64,000 nucleotides of DNA from Maratus speciosus (GCA_963932465.1 OZ010792.1:515081100-515145099), one strand, 5' to 3'. Positions 33,926 to 44,678 are shown, counted from the stretch's first letter. The notes: generated by a model not told the origin, from the letters alone. Made by a program: numbers and translations.

Positions 33926-34249
33926 CTAAAAACATCTCTTAGTGTACTAAATAATATCAAGTCAATTCTGAATACTGGAAGACCTTATATATTCCAAAAT
34001 AATGCGTTCATTTTCAGAGTAAATAAGGTAAGACAGTTCCTTACTTGCTTCTTCTTTAGATCCGTGATTTCATTCACAAATGTTGGTGCTCCATCGTTAC
34101 TACTTTTTTCTAAAGTGTGAAATAGAATAATTGATTTGAATATTTGTGCATAAGCATAATTTCACAAGGATGAGGAAATATCTGTTTCAGGTGTCTTGAT
34201 TATTCATTTATATTAGCTTGGTTAATATAGAAAAAAAACTTTACAGAAT

Positions 34250-34499
34250 CATGCGGAATATAAAACAAATCGACCCGGCATGAGCAATATTTTAACAGAA
34301 ACTACATGACAAACAGAAAAAAGGAGAGAAAGATGCACATCTACTTAAAACCGCAGTTAAAGTAAATTCTCGCTGAGTGGACATTATTACACTTACATTT
34401 GTTTCGCGTGCGAGGAGAGCTTTAATTCAGAGTTCAGAGATTATTAAAAAGCCTTTTTCATATTATAAGAGTTTCGTTTCGGGATTCGTACTGTCCAAC
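34250..34499 (-). mobile_element. Possible Copia-type LTR fragment at the LINE boundary
   Basis: Read on the minus strand, the segment starts TGTTGGACAGTACGAATCCC, then a TATA-like ttataatatgaaaaagg and a gaactctgaattaaagctct block. The start TGTTGGACAG equals that of the Copia LTR start on the minus strand near 36208. The far limit is undefined. The similarity may be fortuitous but covers 15 bp including flanking bases. Confidence 0.35.
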
Positions 34500-35893
34500 A
34501 CCCCTTTGCTGCAGCCTGTAGTGCTTTACATCTGTCAATTAGTGTTGAAAAATCTGCTTCAATGCTTTTTGGAAAATATATATCAAGAAAGCGTCGACCT
34601 ATTTTTAAACTCCAGGGTAGGAGCATATCTGTTAAGGATAATTTGCTGTACTTGGGATTTTATCTTGACAGTAGATTCCATTGGTTGGAGCATCTCGATA
34701 TGGCCCGCGATAAAATAAAAGATTTTACTTGTAATATCCAAAAGACAAGAATTCGTGATAAAGGATTACCACTTGAGTTTCTAAAAATTTGGTACAATTC
34801 AGTGCTAAAGAAACAGATTACTTACGGTTACGAAATTTGGTTTAATGATTTACGGAGCCATGGAATTAAGCGTTTATCCTCATGCCAAAGGCTATGTCTC
34901 TTATCTATCATTCGCGCATATCGGTCAATATCAACACAGGCACTTTGTGTACTTTCAGGAGTTCCTCCAATCGAAGTAGAATTAAAACAACTGGCTTCAT
35001 GTTTTGAAGTTCAGAATAATGATGGTTCAGATTGGATACAAGATGTTTATGTTTCAACAGATCGTTTGATGAAAAAAGCTTATACTTTTCACTATCCCTA
35101 CTTTTATTATGATCATCATGTCAATTTCGTACGTGCTATTACTGAGAAGGTCCCTTTGTCCAACCACCCAGTTTTATATACAGATGGTTCTAAGATGCCT
35201 ACGGGCGTTGGAGCGGCTTTTGTGGTATTTTTGAAAGAAGATATTATCTTTGAGAAGAGAATTAGACTTAAATTATTTAATACGGTATACCAGGCTGAAC
35301 TTACCGCCTTAGATTCCGCAATTGAGTGGTGTAGAGACTCCTCATACAGTGTATTCCACATTTATACAGACAGCTTGTCCTCAGTTCAAGCGCTTCAAAA
35401 TCTTTTTCCAACGGACGAAATTCTTTTTAATATTTATACGAATTTACAACTATTGCATAATAAAACTATTAATATAGGCTGGATTAAATCCCACGTTGGT
35501 TTCGTCGGAAATGAGCGCGCAGACTACCTTGCCAAATCAGTCACTGAGACTGGTACATTTGATGCTGAAATAAACATTCCTATACCTGTTTCGTTTATGA
35601 AGCAGTCCTACAAAAGCAATATTATTAAAATTTGGCAGAACGAATGGAATTATAGCGATAAGGGAAGAGACACGCATAGTATTATTAAAAAAGTGGATAC
35701 CTCATTTTTGTGTTTCTCGCAAGTCCATGCCTATTTTATATCTGCACATGGGGCATTTCCTAGTTATCTTTATAAAAGGGGAAAACGCCAGAGTGATAAA
35801 TGCCTATGTGGAAACATCAGTGATGTCAAACATTATCTGTTTGGTAAATGTCCATTGATGCCTACTTCATTTAACTTTATCCGTAACACTTAG
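34469..35893 (+). pseudogene. 5'-truncated LINE ORF2: reverse transcriptase end, RNase H and zinc knuckle
   Basis: This is the longest open frame in the window. Counting from the ATG at 34562 (443 codons), residues 1-150 match the C-terminal thumb region of R1/Jockey/I-type LINE reverse transcriptases (R-x-x-x-W, then L-S-G-V-P-P-I). Residues ~205-325 are an RNase H domain with Y-T-D-G-S, a conserved E in Q-A-E-L-T-A-L, Y-T-D-S, and a terminal H-x-G-x-x-G-N-E-x-A-D block, so the catalytic D-E-D-D set is present. Residues ~413-432 form a C-x-C-x8-H-x6-C knuckle. The frame opens after a stop at 34466-34468. Endonuclease, fingers and the YxDD active site are missing. It is 5'-truncated on insertion but its remaining frame is intact, so it is probably fairly young. 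An A/T-rich 3' tail runs to about 36090. Confidence 0.9.
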
Positions 35894-36089
35894 CTGGAAC
35901 ATGTGTAACATACTGTTCTCGAAATCAAATTATCACAGACTCAGTCTTATTTACAACGAACTAAATAAACATTTTTCGTTTATAAAATATAAATTTTGAT
36001 ATTTAATCTTTGTTTTATTTTAACCACTTTTCAAGCGCCAGGGCGTTCTTTGTGAGTTTTACTTTTATTTTATTTTTTTGTCATTGTAT

Positions 36090-36580
36090 TTCTTAGGCTA
36101 TTCCCCAGCTGTGGTTTTGCAGGTCGCAGAGGGTACTTTTCTGTCAGGGGTTCATGCCTATGCCATTTTTGGTTGGCTCCCTGGCAGAGTGATCCTGATC
36201 CTGTCCAACACCCCTGCTGAATCAATAGTTCATGGCAGTCTGTCTGTGAAATTCAAAAGCAGGTTTAGGAAGAGGTTTGGTAAAGATGTCAGCCGTCATT
36301 GCTGCAGTGTTCAAATACTGTAGACTTATTATCCCTTCCTCCACAAGATTCTTAATGAGGTGATACCGCAGGGAAATGTTCTTGGTTTTCTGGTGATACT
36401 TGTCGGATTCGGCAAGCTTAATAGAAGACTGGTTGTAAGTAATTCTAGCAAAGCAATTGGATGTTGCTGCACGAGGTTAAGTTGTTTCATAAGTTCAAGC
36501 CAGGTGATCCCTTGGGCTGCACCAGCGGCAGCAGTATATTCAGATTCTGCGGGGGTTCGAATTGTCCAACACACAACAAA
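36090..36580 (-). pseudogene. 3' end of a Copia-type pol (RNase H) and start of its 3' LTR
   Basis: On the minus strand the frame 36574-36329 contains P-A-E-S-E-Y-T-A-A-A-G-A-A-Q, the Copia RNase H motif. After a frameshift it continues with a run of K-T-K-N-I-x-L-R-Y-H-L-I type and M-T-A-D-I-F-T-K-P-L-P, then ends at a stop near 36230. The sequence tgttggacaggatcaggatc then starts near 36208 and fits the beginning of a 3' LTR, truncated near 36090. Upstream pol, integrase and gag are absent, and the fragment is frameshifted. Plus-strand small frames here are shadows. Confidence 0.85.
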
Positions 36581-36974
36581 AACAAAATTATAATGGCTTA
36601 TATTAAAAACAGTGAATAATTAAATAAAGTTTTCCTAAAGACTAGATAAAGGAATTTATGAAAAAATATCTTCCCCTCCCCCAAAAATGACGTCTGTTTG
36701 AAGATAAAGTTCAATTTTTATCTTAAAAAAACACGATTGTTTTTTAATCATAAAAAAAGAAGAAATCTTTCAAAACTAACTTAATATTTGCTAAAAGTGA
36801 TAAAAATACATTAACAAGGCAAATAAATACCTTTATTTATTTAGATCGACATGTTTCATCGCTCTGACGGTGACATTCTCAAGATTTATACTGATACAAA
36901 TATTCGAAAGATTGAAAGATAAACTTAATAAATACAATATCTCCATTATTGCAAAACTTCTGCAAAATTAAAAA

Positions 36975-37343
36975 AAAAAAAAAAAAAAAAAAAACATAGT
37001 ATGTAAGAAAATAGATCCAATTGAATCAAATCAATTATCAGGGTTATATGAAATATCTTTCACCAAAGAAGATGGAACGGTGCAAATTTATCTAGAAATG
37101 ACAAACAGAAAACTTAAAACTAGGATCAAAGAACATATAGTAGACATCAAATACAACAAGAAACCTACAGCTTTGGCCAGATTATATAACACAGAACCGT
37201 TACAGATTAATTTAAAAAGTAGTAGAATAATTTATCCATCAATATTTTATTTGCCATCCATTATCCGAGAATTAATAGAGATATTTTTACGCAGTAAGAA
37301 TATATGCAATGATTCAGCCTCCATGGAGCTTCATATAATCTGA
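36975..37343 (+). pseudogene. GIY-YIG endonuclease domain of a Penelope-like element
   Basis: A frame open from the poly-A tract reads S-G-L-Y-E-I at about 37038 (the GIY strand). A stretch in the place of Y-I-G-Q-T reads Y-L-E-M-T. Then come T-N-R-K-L-K-T-R-I-K-E-H, A-L-A-R-L-Y-N, R-E-L-I-E-I and N-D-S-A-S-M-E-L, which follow the conserved C-terminal order in Penelope-like proteins. The catalytic arginine region and the metal-binding glutamate region look preserved, but the YIG glycine is replaced by glutamate. About 120 codons remain; the reverse transcriptase normally upstream is missing, so it is a fragment. Confidence 0.85.
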
Positions 37344-37411
37344 AAGGAGATGCCTTGCAGAATAATCAAACAATAGTATAAAGTAATGCACGTTCACAAA
37401 TATCTATCTTT

Positions 37412-38200
37412 ACTTTCTTCTATCTTTACAAGAAGAAAGTATTGGATTCGTGAAAATTTTCGACTTCCGGTTTTCGATGGATTTATACGTTTTAGAATGT
37501 CCTGAACATGATTTGATGTTTTTTAGAAAATGTCTATCTGTCACTCTACTCTGTCACTTTGTCGCTCTGTGAGTCTGCATGTAACAAAAAATTTGTGGGC
37601 ACTCTATCTCAAGAAGTAATGCACGGAATTTCACAAAACTTTAGATTTAGTTAGACTTTGATATAAACTGGTTCTGAATACTTTTTGGTTTAAATCGCCC
37701 AACAGATGGCGCTGCCATGATGCATTTTTCACGATTACCGCAATAGCTCTATATCTCAAGAACTACTGCACGGATTTTCATAAAACTTCAGATTCCGTTA
37801 GTCTATGATAGAATTTGTCGCTGATTACTTTTTGGTAAAAATCGTTCACCAGGTGGCGCTGCTATACTGTATTATTCATGATTATCACAAAGCTCTATCT
37901 CAAGAACAAATGCACGAATTTTCATCAAACTTCAGATTCAGTTAGCCCCTGATATAAATTAGTGCTGTTTAACTTTTCGTGTAAATCGCCCAACAGGTGA
38001 CACTGCTATACAGATTTTTTAACAATTTCCGCAATAACTGTGTCTCAAAAACTAATGCATGGATTTTTATCAAACTTCAGATTCAATTAGAAGTTGACGT
38101 AAGTTGTTGATGATTAGGCTTTGGTTTAAATCATCTAACCGGTGGCGCTGATATGCTGCATTTTTCAAGAAGTGTTAACATGCATGAGATAGAAGAAAGT
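37412..38200. mobile_element. Short copy of the ~145-bp-array element (family D copy 1)
   Basis: Bounded by an exact 14-bp inverted pair, ACTTTCTTCTATCT at 37412-37425 and AGATAGAAGAAAGT at 38187-38200. The left end also folds into a hairpin (ACTTTCTTCT ... AGAAGAAAGT). Inside are four units with starts near 37601, 37746, 37892 and 38036 carrying ctctatctcaagaa, catcaaacttcagattca and caacaggtggcgctgct. It is inserted in the Penelope-like remnant. Confidence 0.85.
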
Positions 38201-38432
38201 TTTGGGATGGCCACATCCGACTTGTTAATATTGCAGTTCATTTCATGATGCATGAGATCACGTGCTTTCTGTTTACCAGTTTTTTAATTAAATTTTTTTT
38301 GCGAAAATATTTGCATCAGTATAAATTTTGAGAATGTTGCCGTTAGAGCGATGAAATATGAGGATCTGAATAAATAAAGGTATTTATTTGCCTTGCAAAT
38401 GCATTTTTATTACTTTTAGCAAATATTAAGTT

Positions 38433-39093
38433 AGTTTTTATGTTACAAGTGATTTTCATATATAATAGTTTTATAAGAAATCCTTCGCACAGTCTCTACG
38501 TAATTATATAAGAAGAGAACTGGCAATATTAGAAGTGAATCACGTCAGTAGTTTTTCAGTAATTTTGGTCACCAATTTGGAAAATGCACTTTTGAGAAAA
38601 ACGTGTTTAGGTTTAGTTTTATAATTACAATACGACACTTATTATTATTTTACTTACATATACTTATCTACTCCAGAACCCTAAAGTAGTCCCACTTCAG
38701 TTAATAAAGCCTCTAAAACTGCGAATTGCTCTTACATTTGGAGAATTCTATTTAAAAGATTTATAAATTTTACTTTAGCTCTCCAATTTAAGTTTTCCAG
38801 CTTGAGTTTTTTGAGCTGTCTGAGCATAAACCGTAAAAAGAATTGTCGAAACATTAATCTACATTATTTGACTTTAAAATATAAATCGCACAATGAATTT
38901 ATAAGAATAATATTAACACTGTGCAGGCCGCCGACGCCTTTATGCGTCATTTATAAAACTATCGTTACGAAATTCCAAATTCTCCGCAGAAAGTTTGAAT
39001 AGTCATTTTTGGTTATTATAATGACAAGGGGACATACCCGGGTTTCCCGGATTACAGAATATGAATGAAAACCATTTATTTACTTGATAACTA
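38433..39093. other. Gene-free stretch
   Basis: AT-rich sequence with no terminal repeats or coding signal that I could identify. Confidence 0.5.
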
Positions 39094-40032
39094 CAGAAAA
39101 ACCTCCCTAAAGCGACCACGTTCCGTTCCATTAAAAATTAGTCGCTCCGAGAGGTGGTCTCTTAATGGAGGTCATGTTTAAATCTAGATTTTAATTGTTG
39201 AAAAAAAGTCAACAATTAATGTTACTAAACTTTATTTTTCACATTAGGAAAAAATATGAAAATTTGAGTATCAAAACAAAAGTTAATTACATAAGTTAAT
39301 TAAAATAATAAAACTTTGTAAAAAATCACCATAAAATAAAAAACAACCTCTTGATGTTGATGAATAATTGTTTTTTTTTATTTTATAGTGATTTTTTTAC
39401 AAAGTTTTATTATTTTAATTGCTTCATATCGCCAGTTTTCGATGCTGTTTCGCTGTACATAAGTTAATTACTGCAGAGTTTAAAAAATGAATACATTAAC
39501 GTTTGCTTTGATTGTCCGGTTTTATCCTTTATAACTTTTATTTCCAAATCCTTTCGAAGTTCAGTAAATAAATGCAATTTTTCTTGGACGGGAACAAATA
39601 ATGACGATTTCATTAATTTATCTATTTCTTTGAGAGGTTCCTGACAGAATAGGGCAGGGGAGTTTATTGACCGTTGTCCTTAATGTGTCATCAGAGTTAA
39701 ATTCATTCCTTAAAAAGGCACAAAGAGGTATAAACTCTTAAAAGTTACCGGAATAAATATAAATTCTAAATTTGTTTAAAAGTTTGATGAATAATGCGCT
39801 CTCCTGAATTACTTTTCTAATAAAACCTTCTTCAAGCGACCAATAAAAAACGGAATTTGTTTCATTTTCTTCAAAGAGATGGGTCGCTCATGGAGGGAGT
39901 TCAACTGGGATGGTCTCTGAATAGAGGTAAAATTAGTATTGAACCTATGGGAATAAATTTCGTTCCATGAAAAAATGGTCGTTTAGGGAAGTGGTTACTT
40001 AATGGGGGCGGTCGCACAGAGAGGTTTCACTG
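39094..40032. mobile_element. TA-flanked MITE, family C copy 2 (inverted)
   Basis: Ends cagaaaaacctccct and, inverted, agaggtttcactg are flanked by TA. The sequence is the reverse complement of the 28338-29133 element along its length (cgaccacgttccgttccatt, gagaccatcccagttgaact and others). It is longer because of the hairpin insertion at about 39303-39459. Confidence 0.85.
39303..39459. mobile_element. Hairpin insertion with a 14-bp flanking duplication
   Basis: acataagttaatta occurs just before (about 39289-39302) and at the end of the inserted segment, whereas the sister copy near 28930 has it once. The insert's first ~55 bp (aaaataataaaactttgtaa, aaaatcaccataaaataaaa) are the inverse of the bases up to ~39421, forming a long stem with a ~25-nt loop. 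Confidence 0.7.
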
Positions 40033-41552
40033 TATATTGGATTTTTTTTACATTTAATATATTTTTTTAGAATACGCACTGTCAGGTTCTGAGAAACATC
40101 TGCTATTAGAACTGGGGTTCTATATTATTTTCGTCTTAATATATTATATATTGTATGGTCTGTGTACTGGAATTTCAAAATAACATTCTTTCATTGTCTA
40201 AAACTGGATCTAAGCAGGTGAAAATGTATAGATGGAATGAAGGGGAAAAAAGATAATTGGAGAGGAGTTTGCCCAACCTTTTGAGATGTCTGTGGAAGAT
40301 GGGGAGACAAAGGCATCCCACGAACGAAGAAAAGAGCTTGGAATGCGAGCCAGGTAGAAAACCGCGAGGGGTTACGTTGAGAAAAGGCAGAAGATTGCTA
40401 GGGGCAGGCTCTTCTGCTGAGACAGTCAGTTGGAGCCGAGAGCGCAGGGTGGACGGTAGTTCCTGCGTATAGCTCTTAGATAACAGCGTAGGGTTGAGTT
40501 GAAGGCTGGAGTGCCAAGCGCAAGGGAGTTCCTTGGATAGCTCTGAGAGAGAGAGCGTAAGGTTGAGTGAGGGTCGGAGAGCTTAGGCTTAGAGCCCATG
40601 TGTTGGGAGATTGAGATTGATCTTCGGTAAAGCTTATTTAACGTGTATAGAGTGAGAGTGGGATAACGCAGTTTTAACAGTACACAGCCAGCATTTACTG
40701 TATTTAATTTAATGTTGAACCGGATCACCTACATCCGAGTTTTGAGTGTAAATAGTGTTTTGTGTTGTGTAATTAGTGTGTAAATAAATTGTTAAATTAG
40801 TTAATTGAAAGCGTTGGTTTTCATTTAAACAATCCTCTCAGTGCGTGACCGATATCACGTAATCATATCGGTGGTGGCAGCATATAAATAGAACGGAATT
40901 TCTTCAAAGTTGTGCGGACTAAGACAGGGTTGGACTGTATTTACCGTCTGATGGTTTTTACCAGTTATTACCATGGTTTTTACCGTCTTTGGAAAAACAT
41001 GTTTTTACCGTGGTTTTTACCACCTTTGAAAAACTTATGAGTTTGACTGTTTTTTGTCACTTTTACAAAAATTTATCTTTCAATTTTTCATTTTCCCAGG
41101 GGTGAAAGTTTACCGGGTATTTTATACCACTATTTCCATTCAACAATATTCACCTAATTTAGTTTCTGATTAGGTAATTCAAAGAATGTTATATGAAAAT
41201 AGCGGTTTTTAAGGAATATAAAAAGCCCGGAAGACATTCATCCATGTTTACCAGCTACAAGAATTCAAAATTTTAAAGATATTATTGCACATTTATCATT
41301 ATGAAAATGCACGTTACAATATTTATTATATTTATCTAAATTTGAGACTAGTTTACTAATTTTTACTGAAAGGAAATGGAAAATTATAAGTACACTTATC
41401 ATATTTAAAAATCTTAATCATTTTAATAAAAACCAAATGTTAATTATCACATAATCTAGTTTGTACAAATGTTAGTACAGTTTACCAGTCTATATCCTTG
41501 AAGCGTTTTAGCATTTTATATAAAGCTTTCTAGCTTTTTGTACACCATAGTG

Positions 41553-42305
41553 CAGGGTCGGCGAACCTTTTTCCATTCGCGTGCTCAATTTTTTGAAAAA
41601 AAAAGATTTTACGTGACCATGACGTGTCAAGCACAAAAAAATAATTTAGTGGATAAAAATTTCTGGATTTTTATAAATTGGGATTTAAAAATATGGTACA
41701 ATATACAATATGGTACAATAATAAAAATATGGTACGATATGGTCTAATAATTAGACTAACATATATTATAAAGTAATAAAATGGTGAATGCGATGTCGTT
41801 TATGCTAAATATTAATATGGTGTTCAACCTACTTACTTTTCATAGGATGCAAGCTGAATTCGAGTTATCTAATAAGGGGTTTGGGTTTCTAATATTTAAG
41901 ATTTTCGTATCATTTCCGAAAATAATGACCCGCAGGAATAAATAGAGCGAATAAATGGGAAAACAACATATTTTATGCCACATCGCTTTAGTTTCATCAC
42001 TAGGAGTTTTACTTATAATGCCGTGTGGTATAATGGAGTATTTCTCAAATGCTGGGGTTATTTTTCTTTTTGATATTCTCCCAACCTTCTCTTAATTTGA
42101 TAACTTATTGAGCCCACATTGAAATAAATTATAAATTCAATTAGTTGCTTTCCAATAAAAAAAAGAAAAGCCCGGCTTGTATAAGTTTGCGTGTTTTATT
42201 TAACTTAATTCTATGTTGTTTTAAGATTTCAATCAATGCTGCCGTGCCGAAAATATTCTATCGCGTACCAAGTTTGGCACGCGTGCCATAGGTTCGCCGT
42301 CCCTG
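41553..42305. mobile_element. hAT MITE nested inside a hAT, exact 8-bp duplication
   Basis: Ends CAGGGTCGGCGAACCT and, inverted, AGGTTCGCCGTCCCTG are flanked by CCATAGTG at 41545-41552 and 42306-42313. Subterminal ggcacgcgtgcc is typical of widespread hAT MITEs. The interior is AT-rich without a real frame. It interrupts the transposase remnant just after the dimerisation motif. Confidence 0.95.
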
Positions 42306-43110
42306 CCATAGTGTATTTCTTAATTTACTGTGTATATTTGAAAAGTTCGAAAAAATTAGCTCTATGGATGAAGAACTATAAAGTATGGAGTGGAGTTTAA
42401 TCATTAAATGTATGAATTCAGGATTCATTTCTTTGTTATTTATTGCTTTCCACCGAACTTTGGCTTTTACATCTTTTGTTTTAAAGAAGCTTCTTGGGAA
42501 TGGTTGTCCTTCAACTTCATATGCCAAGAGGAGTGAAAGAGAATTTGGCATGAAATCTATGAGCCATTCCCTTTTGTGTTTCACTTAATAGAACTTGATT
42601 TTTGTGCATTGGATCTATCATACATGCTAAAAGGTGAAAGGGCTCTAAAGCCAAATCATTTTGTTTTTTAACAAGAGCTTTATATGGAATTAATTCAGAA
42701 CAATGCACTAATTTCGGCCATTCAGAACAAGCATCTGCTCTGACGAATATTTAAGGCTTTGGCTATTTGTAGCTGTTGAAATAGATCCTTCACTTGTTTA
42801 AATAAATTAGTCATTCACTAATCTTTGAATTCTAATATCAATATCTTTTTCATGATTTTACAAATGTCAAGCAATGCAGGACTATTCTTAATAAATGCGG
42901 AGATACATTCTATATGGTTATTCCATCATACTTCGATTGGCAACTGGTCTTTCACTTATCAGATGATGATTTCGGAAATACTTCTGTATATCAACATGTT
43001 TAGTAATGGATATTGAAGCTTTATTTTCTGCCAGTAAGTTCATCCAATGTGCTGTACATCCATAAACATTTAAACAATCATATTAAAGTACAAGTGAAAT
43101 GGAAACCCTG
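42306..43110 (-). pseudogene. hAT transposase remnant, middle and C-terminal dimerisation region
   Basis: On the minus strand, running from ~43110 down, the translated fragments include N-V-Y-G-C-T-A-H-W-M-N-L-L and K-Y-F-R-N-H-H. Next comes P-F-H-L-L-A-C-M-I-D-P-M-H-K. Finally a 42584-42258 frame has S-S-S-I-E-L-I-F-S-N-F-S-N-I-H-S-K-L-R-N. These are, in order, RNase-H-fold and dimerisation-domain blocks of hAT transposases. The expected arginine of A-S-x-E-R is replaced (I-E-L). Stops and frameshifts interrupt the gene, and the MITE at 41553 cuts off its last residues. The N-terminal BED-type zinc finger region is not seen. Inactive. Confidence 0.85.
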
Positions 43111-43471
43111 CTTTGTGAAACCAATACTGAACAACTGTTGTTCTATTTATAAATGAGGAATAGAAAATATGGTAAAATTTATATGATTAAAGTGCTATAC
43201 TAGCAGCTTTAAGGAAATAATTCTTTATTAACCATCTCTTTATATATATGCATCAGTTGCATGAAAATACAGCTTCAATCAATAGTATTTAATGACTAGC
43301 ACAGTTTATTGTATCGTTAGGTTTTTACCACTTTTTCCCAGGTTTTTACTAGTTTTTACCATGTCCTGGTAAAAAACAGTTTTTACCGGTAAAAAGCCAA
43401 CACTGGACTAAGAGGAAACTCCGACAAACCCCAGTTCTAATAGCAGATGTTTCTCAGAACCTGACACGCAC

Positions 43472-43942
43472 TAACGATACAAAAATCATATTTAACTGAA
43501 AAATAGTAATTAGTTTAAATAAAGATTTGAAATTTATTAAAAGCGATACTTTTGCATTGACCTCGCGCCAGTAGTTAACAGCCGAAGAAATCGCCAAAGA
43601 CCACTATTTAAAATCAGACTTTTTTTATTCCGATCATTTTTGTGGTTTAAGTGCATAGCTTGATCACATGTCTTAAATTTCTATTTCATTGTTTTATTTA
43701 TCGATTGATGAATGTTTTAATTTCATTATGTCATATACGCTGGAAACAAATGCTGATCTACTCATAATAATTTAAGTAAAAACGGATTTATCTTACATGA
43801 TCGTCTGCATGCGATAGACATAGATTTTTAAAAAATCATGCCTGAAAATTATTTTAATTCAAAACAATAAAAATTTAGTAAACAGTGATACATTTTTCAA
43901 ACAAATTGCGATACAGTTTTCGAACAAATTTCATTGAAGGTA
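43472..43942. other. Gene-free AT-rich stretch
   Basis: No recognisable features between the LTR-derived element and the pogo-like element. Confidence 0.5.
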
Positions 43943-44676
43943 CAGTGGAACTTCCCCTTAACGAAGTTTTCTACTTAGCGAAATTTTCTGCTGAACTTTG
44001 ACTTTGAACACCATTAACATGTAAATTAATCTCCATATTACGAAAAATACATTCTATATAACGAAATTTATTCCACTTTCGTACGTATATAGCATTCAAA
44101 CGGAGATCTGTTGCGATGGATGTATAAAATTATTTCAGCGGATTGTATGAAAATGAAATCATTTATTTATTTAATCATTTCCATTCAAAAGAAGAAATGC
44201 TAAAAGCCTTCGATACAATAAGAAGGGGATTCCAGTTTCACGAAAATGTTACAGATGAATTGTTGGGAAACTTACAAAAGTGCGAAAATTTTTATGAACA
44301 GTGTATTTTATATAAGAAACCTACACAACGTAATGTTACTGACTTTTTTAAATTTAAAGATTTGGAATATTGAGAAAAAAGAAAAGAAGCACGCTTCAGT
44401 TTTTGTTTACCTCTCTTTTTTATGTGTTCTTTTAGATTTTTTTCTAATAAAATTTTTCTCATTATGTCTGCTGCATTGCATAAAAAAAGTTACTGCTTGA
44501 ATTTGAATATATTTTTCCAATTCCCATTTTATGTGTATTTTTCATATTATGCATGTGTAATTTACATTGTATTATACAAATTTCATGATTTTGAGTTGAT
44601 TTCTACTTAACGAATTTTCTTCATAATGAAGGGTTTAAGTATAACGACGAGGCTTCTTTAAATGGAAGTTTCACTG
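43943..44676 (+). mobile_element. Deleted pogo/Tigger element retaining its transposase C-terminus
   Basis: CAGTGGAACTTCCCCTTAA and, inverted, TTTAAATGGAAGTTTCACTG are flanked by TA. At 734 bp it is much shorter than autonomous pogo-like elements (~2 kb). The one coding remnant at 44143-44373 identifies the source family. Confidence 0.9.
44143..44373 (+). pseudogene. pogo/Tigger transposase C-terminal fragment with PIP-box-like tail
   Basis: A 76-codon frame contains A-F-D-T-I-R-R-G-F-Q-F-H-E-N-V-T-D near the start and ends Q-R-N-V-T-D-F-F-K-F shortly before the stop. The tail fits the Q-x-x-(hydrophobic)-x-x-F-F pattern of PCNA-interacting (PIP) boxes, which pogo transposase is known to carry. 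The DNA-binding and DDE domains are absent; the ATG is simply the first methionine in the surviving frame. The second and third overlapping frames (44246-44610) are shadows. It is a fragment with no expected activity. Confidence 0.8.
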
Positions 44677-44678
44677 TA

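Larger units (their letters stand above)
36773..38432 (+). mobile_element. Penelope-like element remnant with inverted arms
   Basis: Arms 36773-36905 and 38301-38432 are inverted copies (aaggcaaataaatacctttatttatt; then catcgctctRacgg and cattctcaaRatttatactg). Between them lie a poly-A tract (36970-36994), a GIY-YIG coding remnant (36975-37343), and an insertion of the ~145-bp tandem element (37412-38200). The combination of GIY-YIG and terminal repeats in inverted arrangement is characteristic of Penelope-like retroelements. The reverse transcriptase is missing. Confidence 0.8.
40925..43405 (-). mobile_element. hAT transposon with exact 8-bp target duplication
   Basis: Ends CAGGGTTGG and, inverted, CCAACACTG are flanked by identical GACTAAGA (40917-40924 and 43406-43413). 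Both subterminal regions carry dense tttttacc/ggtaaaaa motifs. A minus-strand transposase remnant fills the 42306-43110 part, and a second hAT-type MITE is inserted at 41553-42305. It is inserted in the LTR-derived element. Confidence 0.95.
40080..43466 (+). mobile_element. LTR-derived element with inverted 40-bp ends and 5-bp duplication, hosting a hAT
   Basis: TGTCAGGTTCTGAGAAACAT begins an exact 40-bp match to the inverse of 43427-43466. CGCAC flanks both ends (40075-40079 and 43467-43471). The left ~785 bp look like an LTR: purine-rich GC-rich body, A/T-rich 3' part with aaataaatt near 40781, and a gtggtggcagc sequence just after it that could be a primer-binding site. On the right, once the nested hAT is removed, only ~55 bp separate this from the inverted end. 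Gag and pol are absent. LTR orientation and TSD fit a Gypsy-like integrase product that was rearranged. Confidence 0.75.

Noticed and set aside
36781..38432. Hammerhead ribozyme in the Penelope-like arms
   Set aside because: Penelope-like terminal repeats can carry hammerhead motifs, but I could not find a CTGANGA core with a matching GAAA in either arm on either strand.
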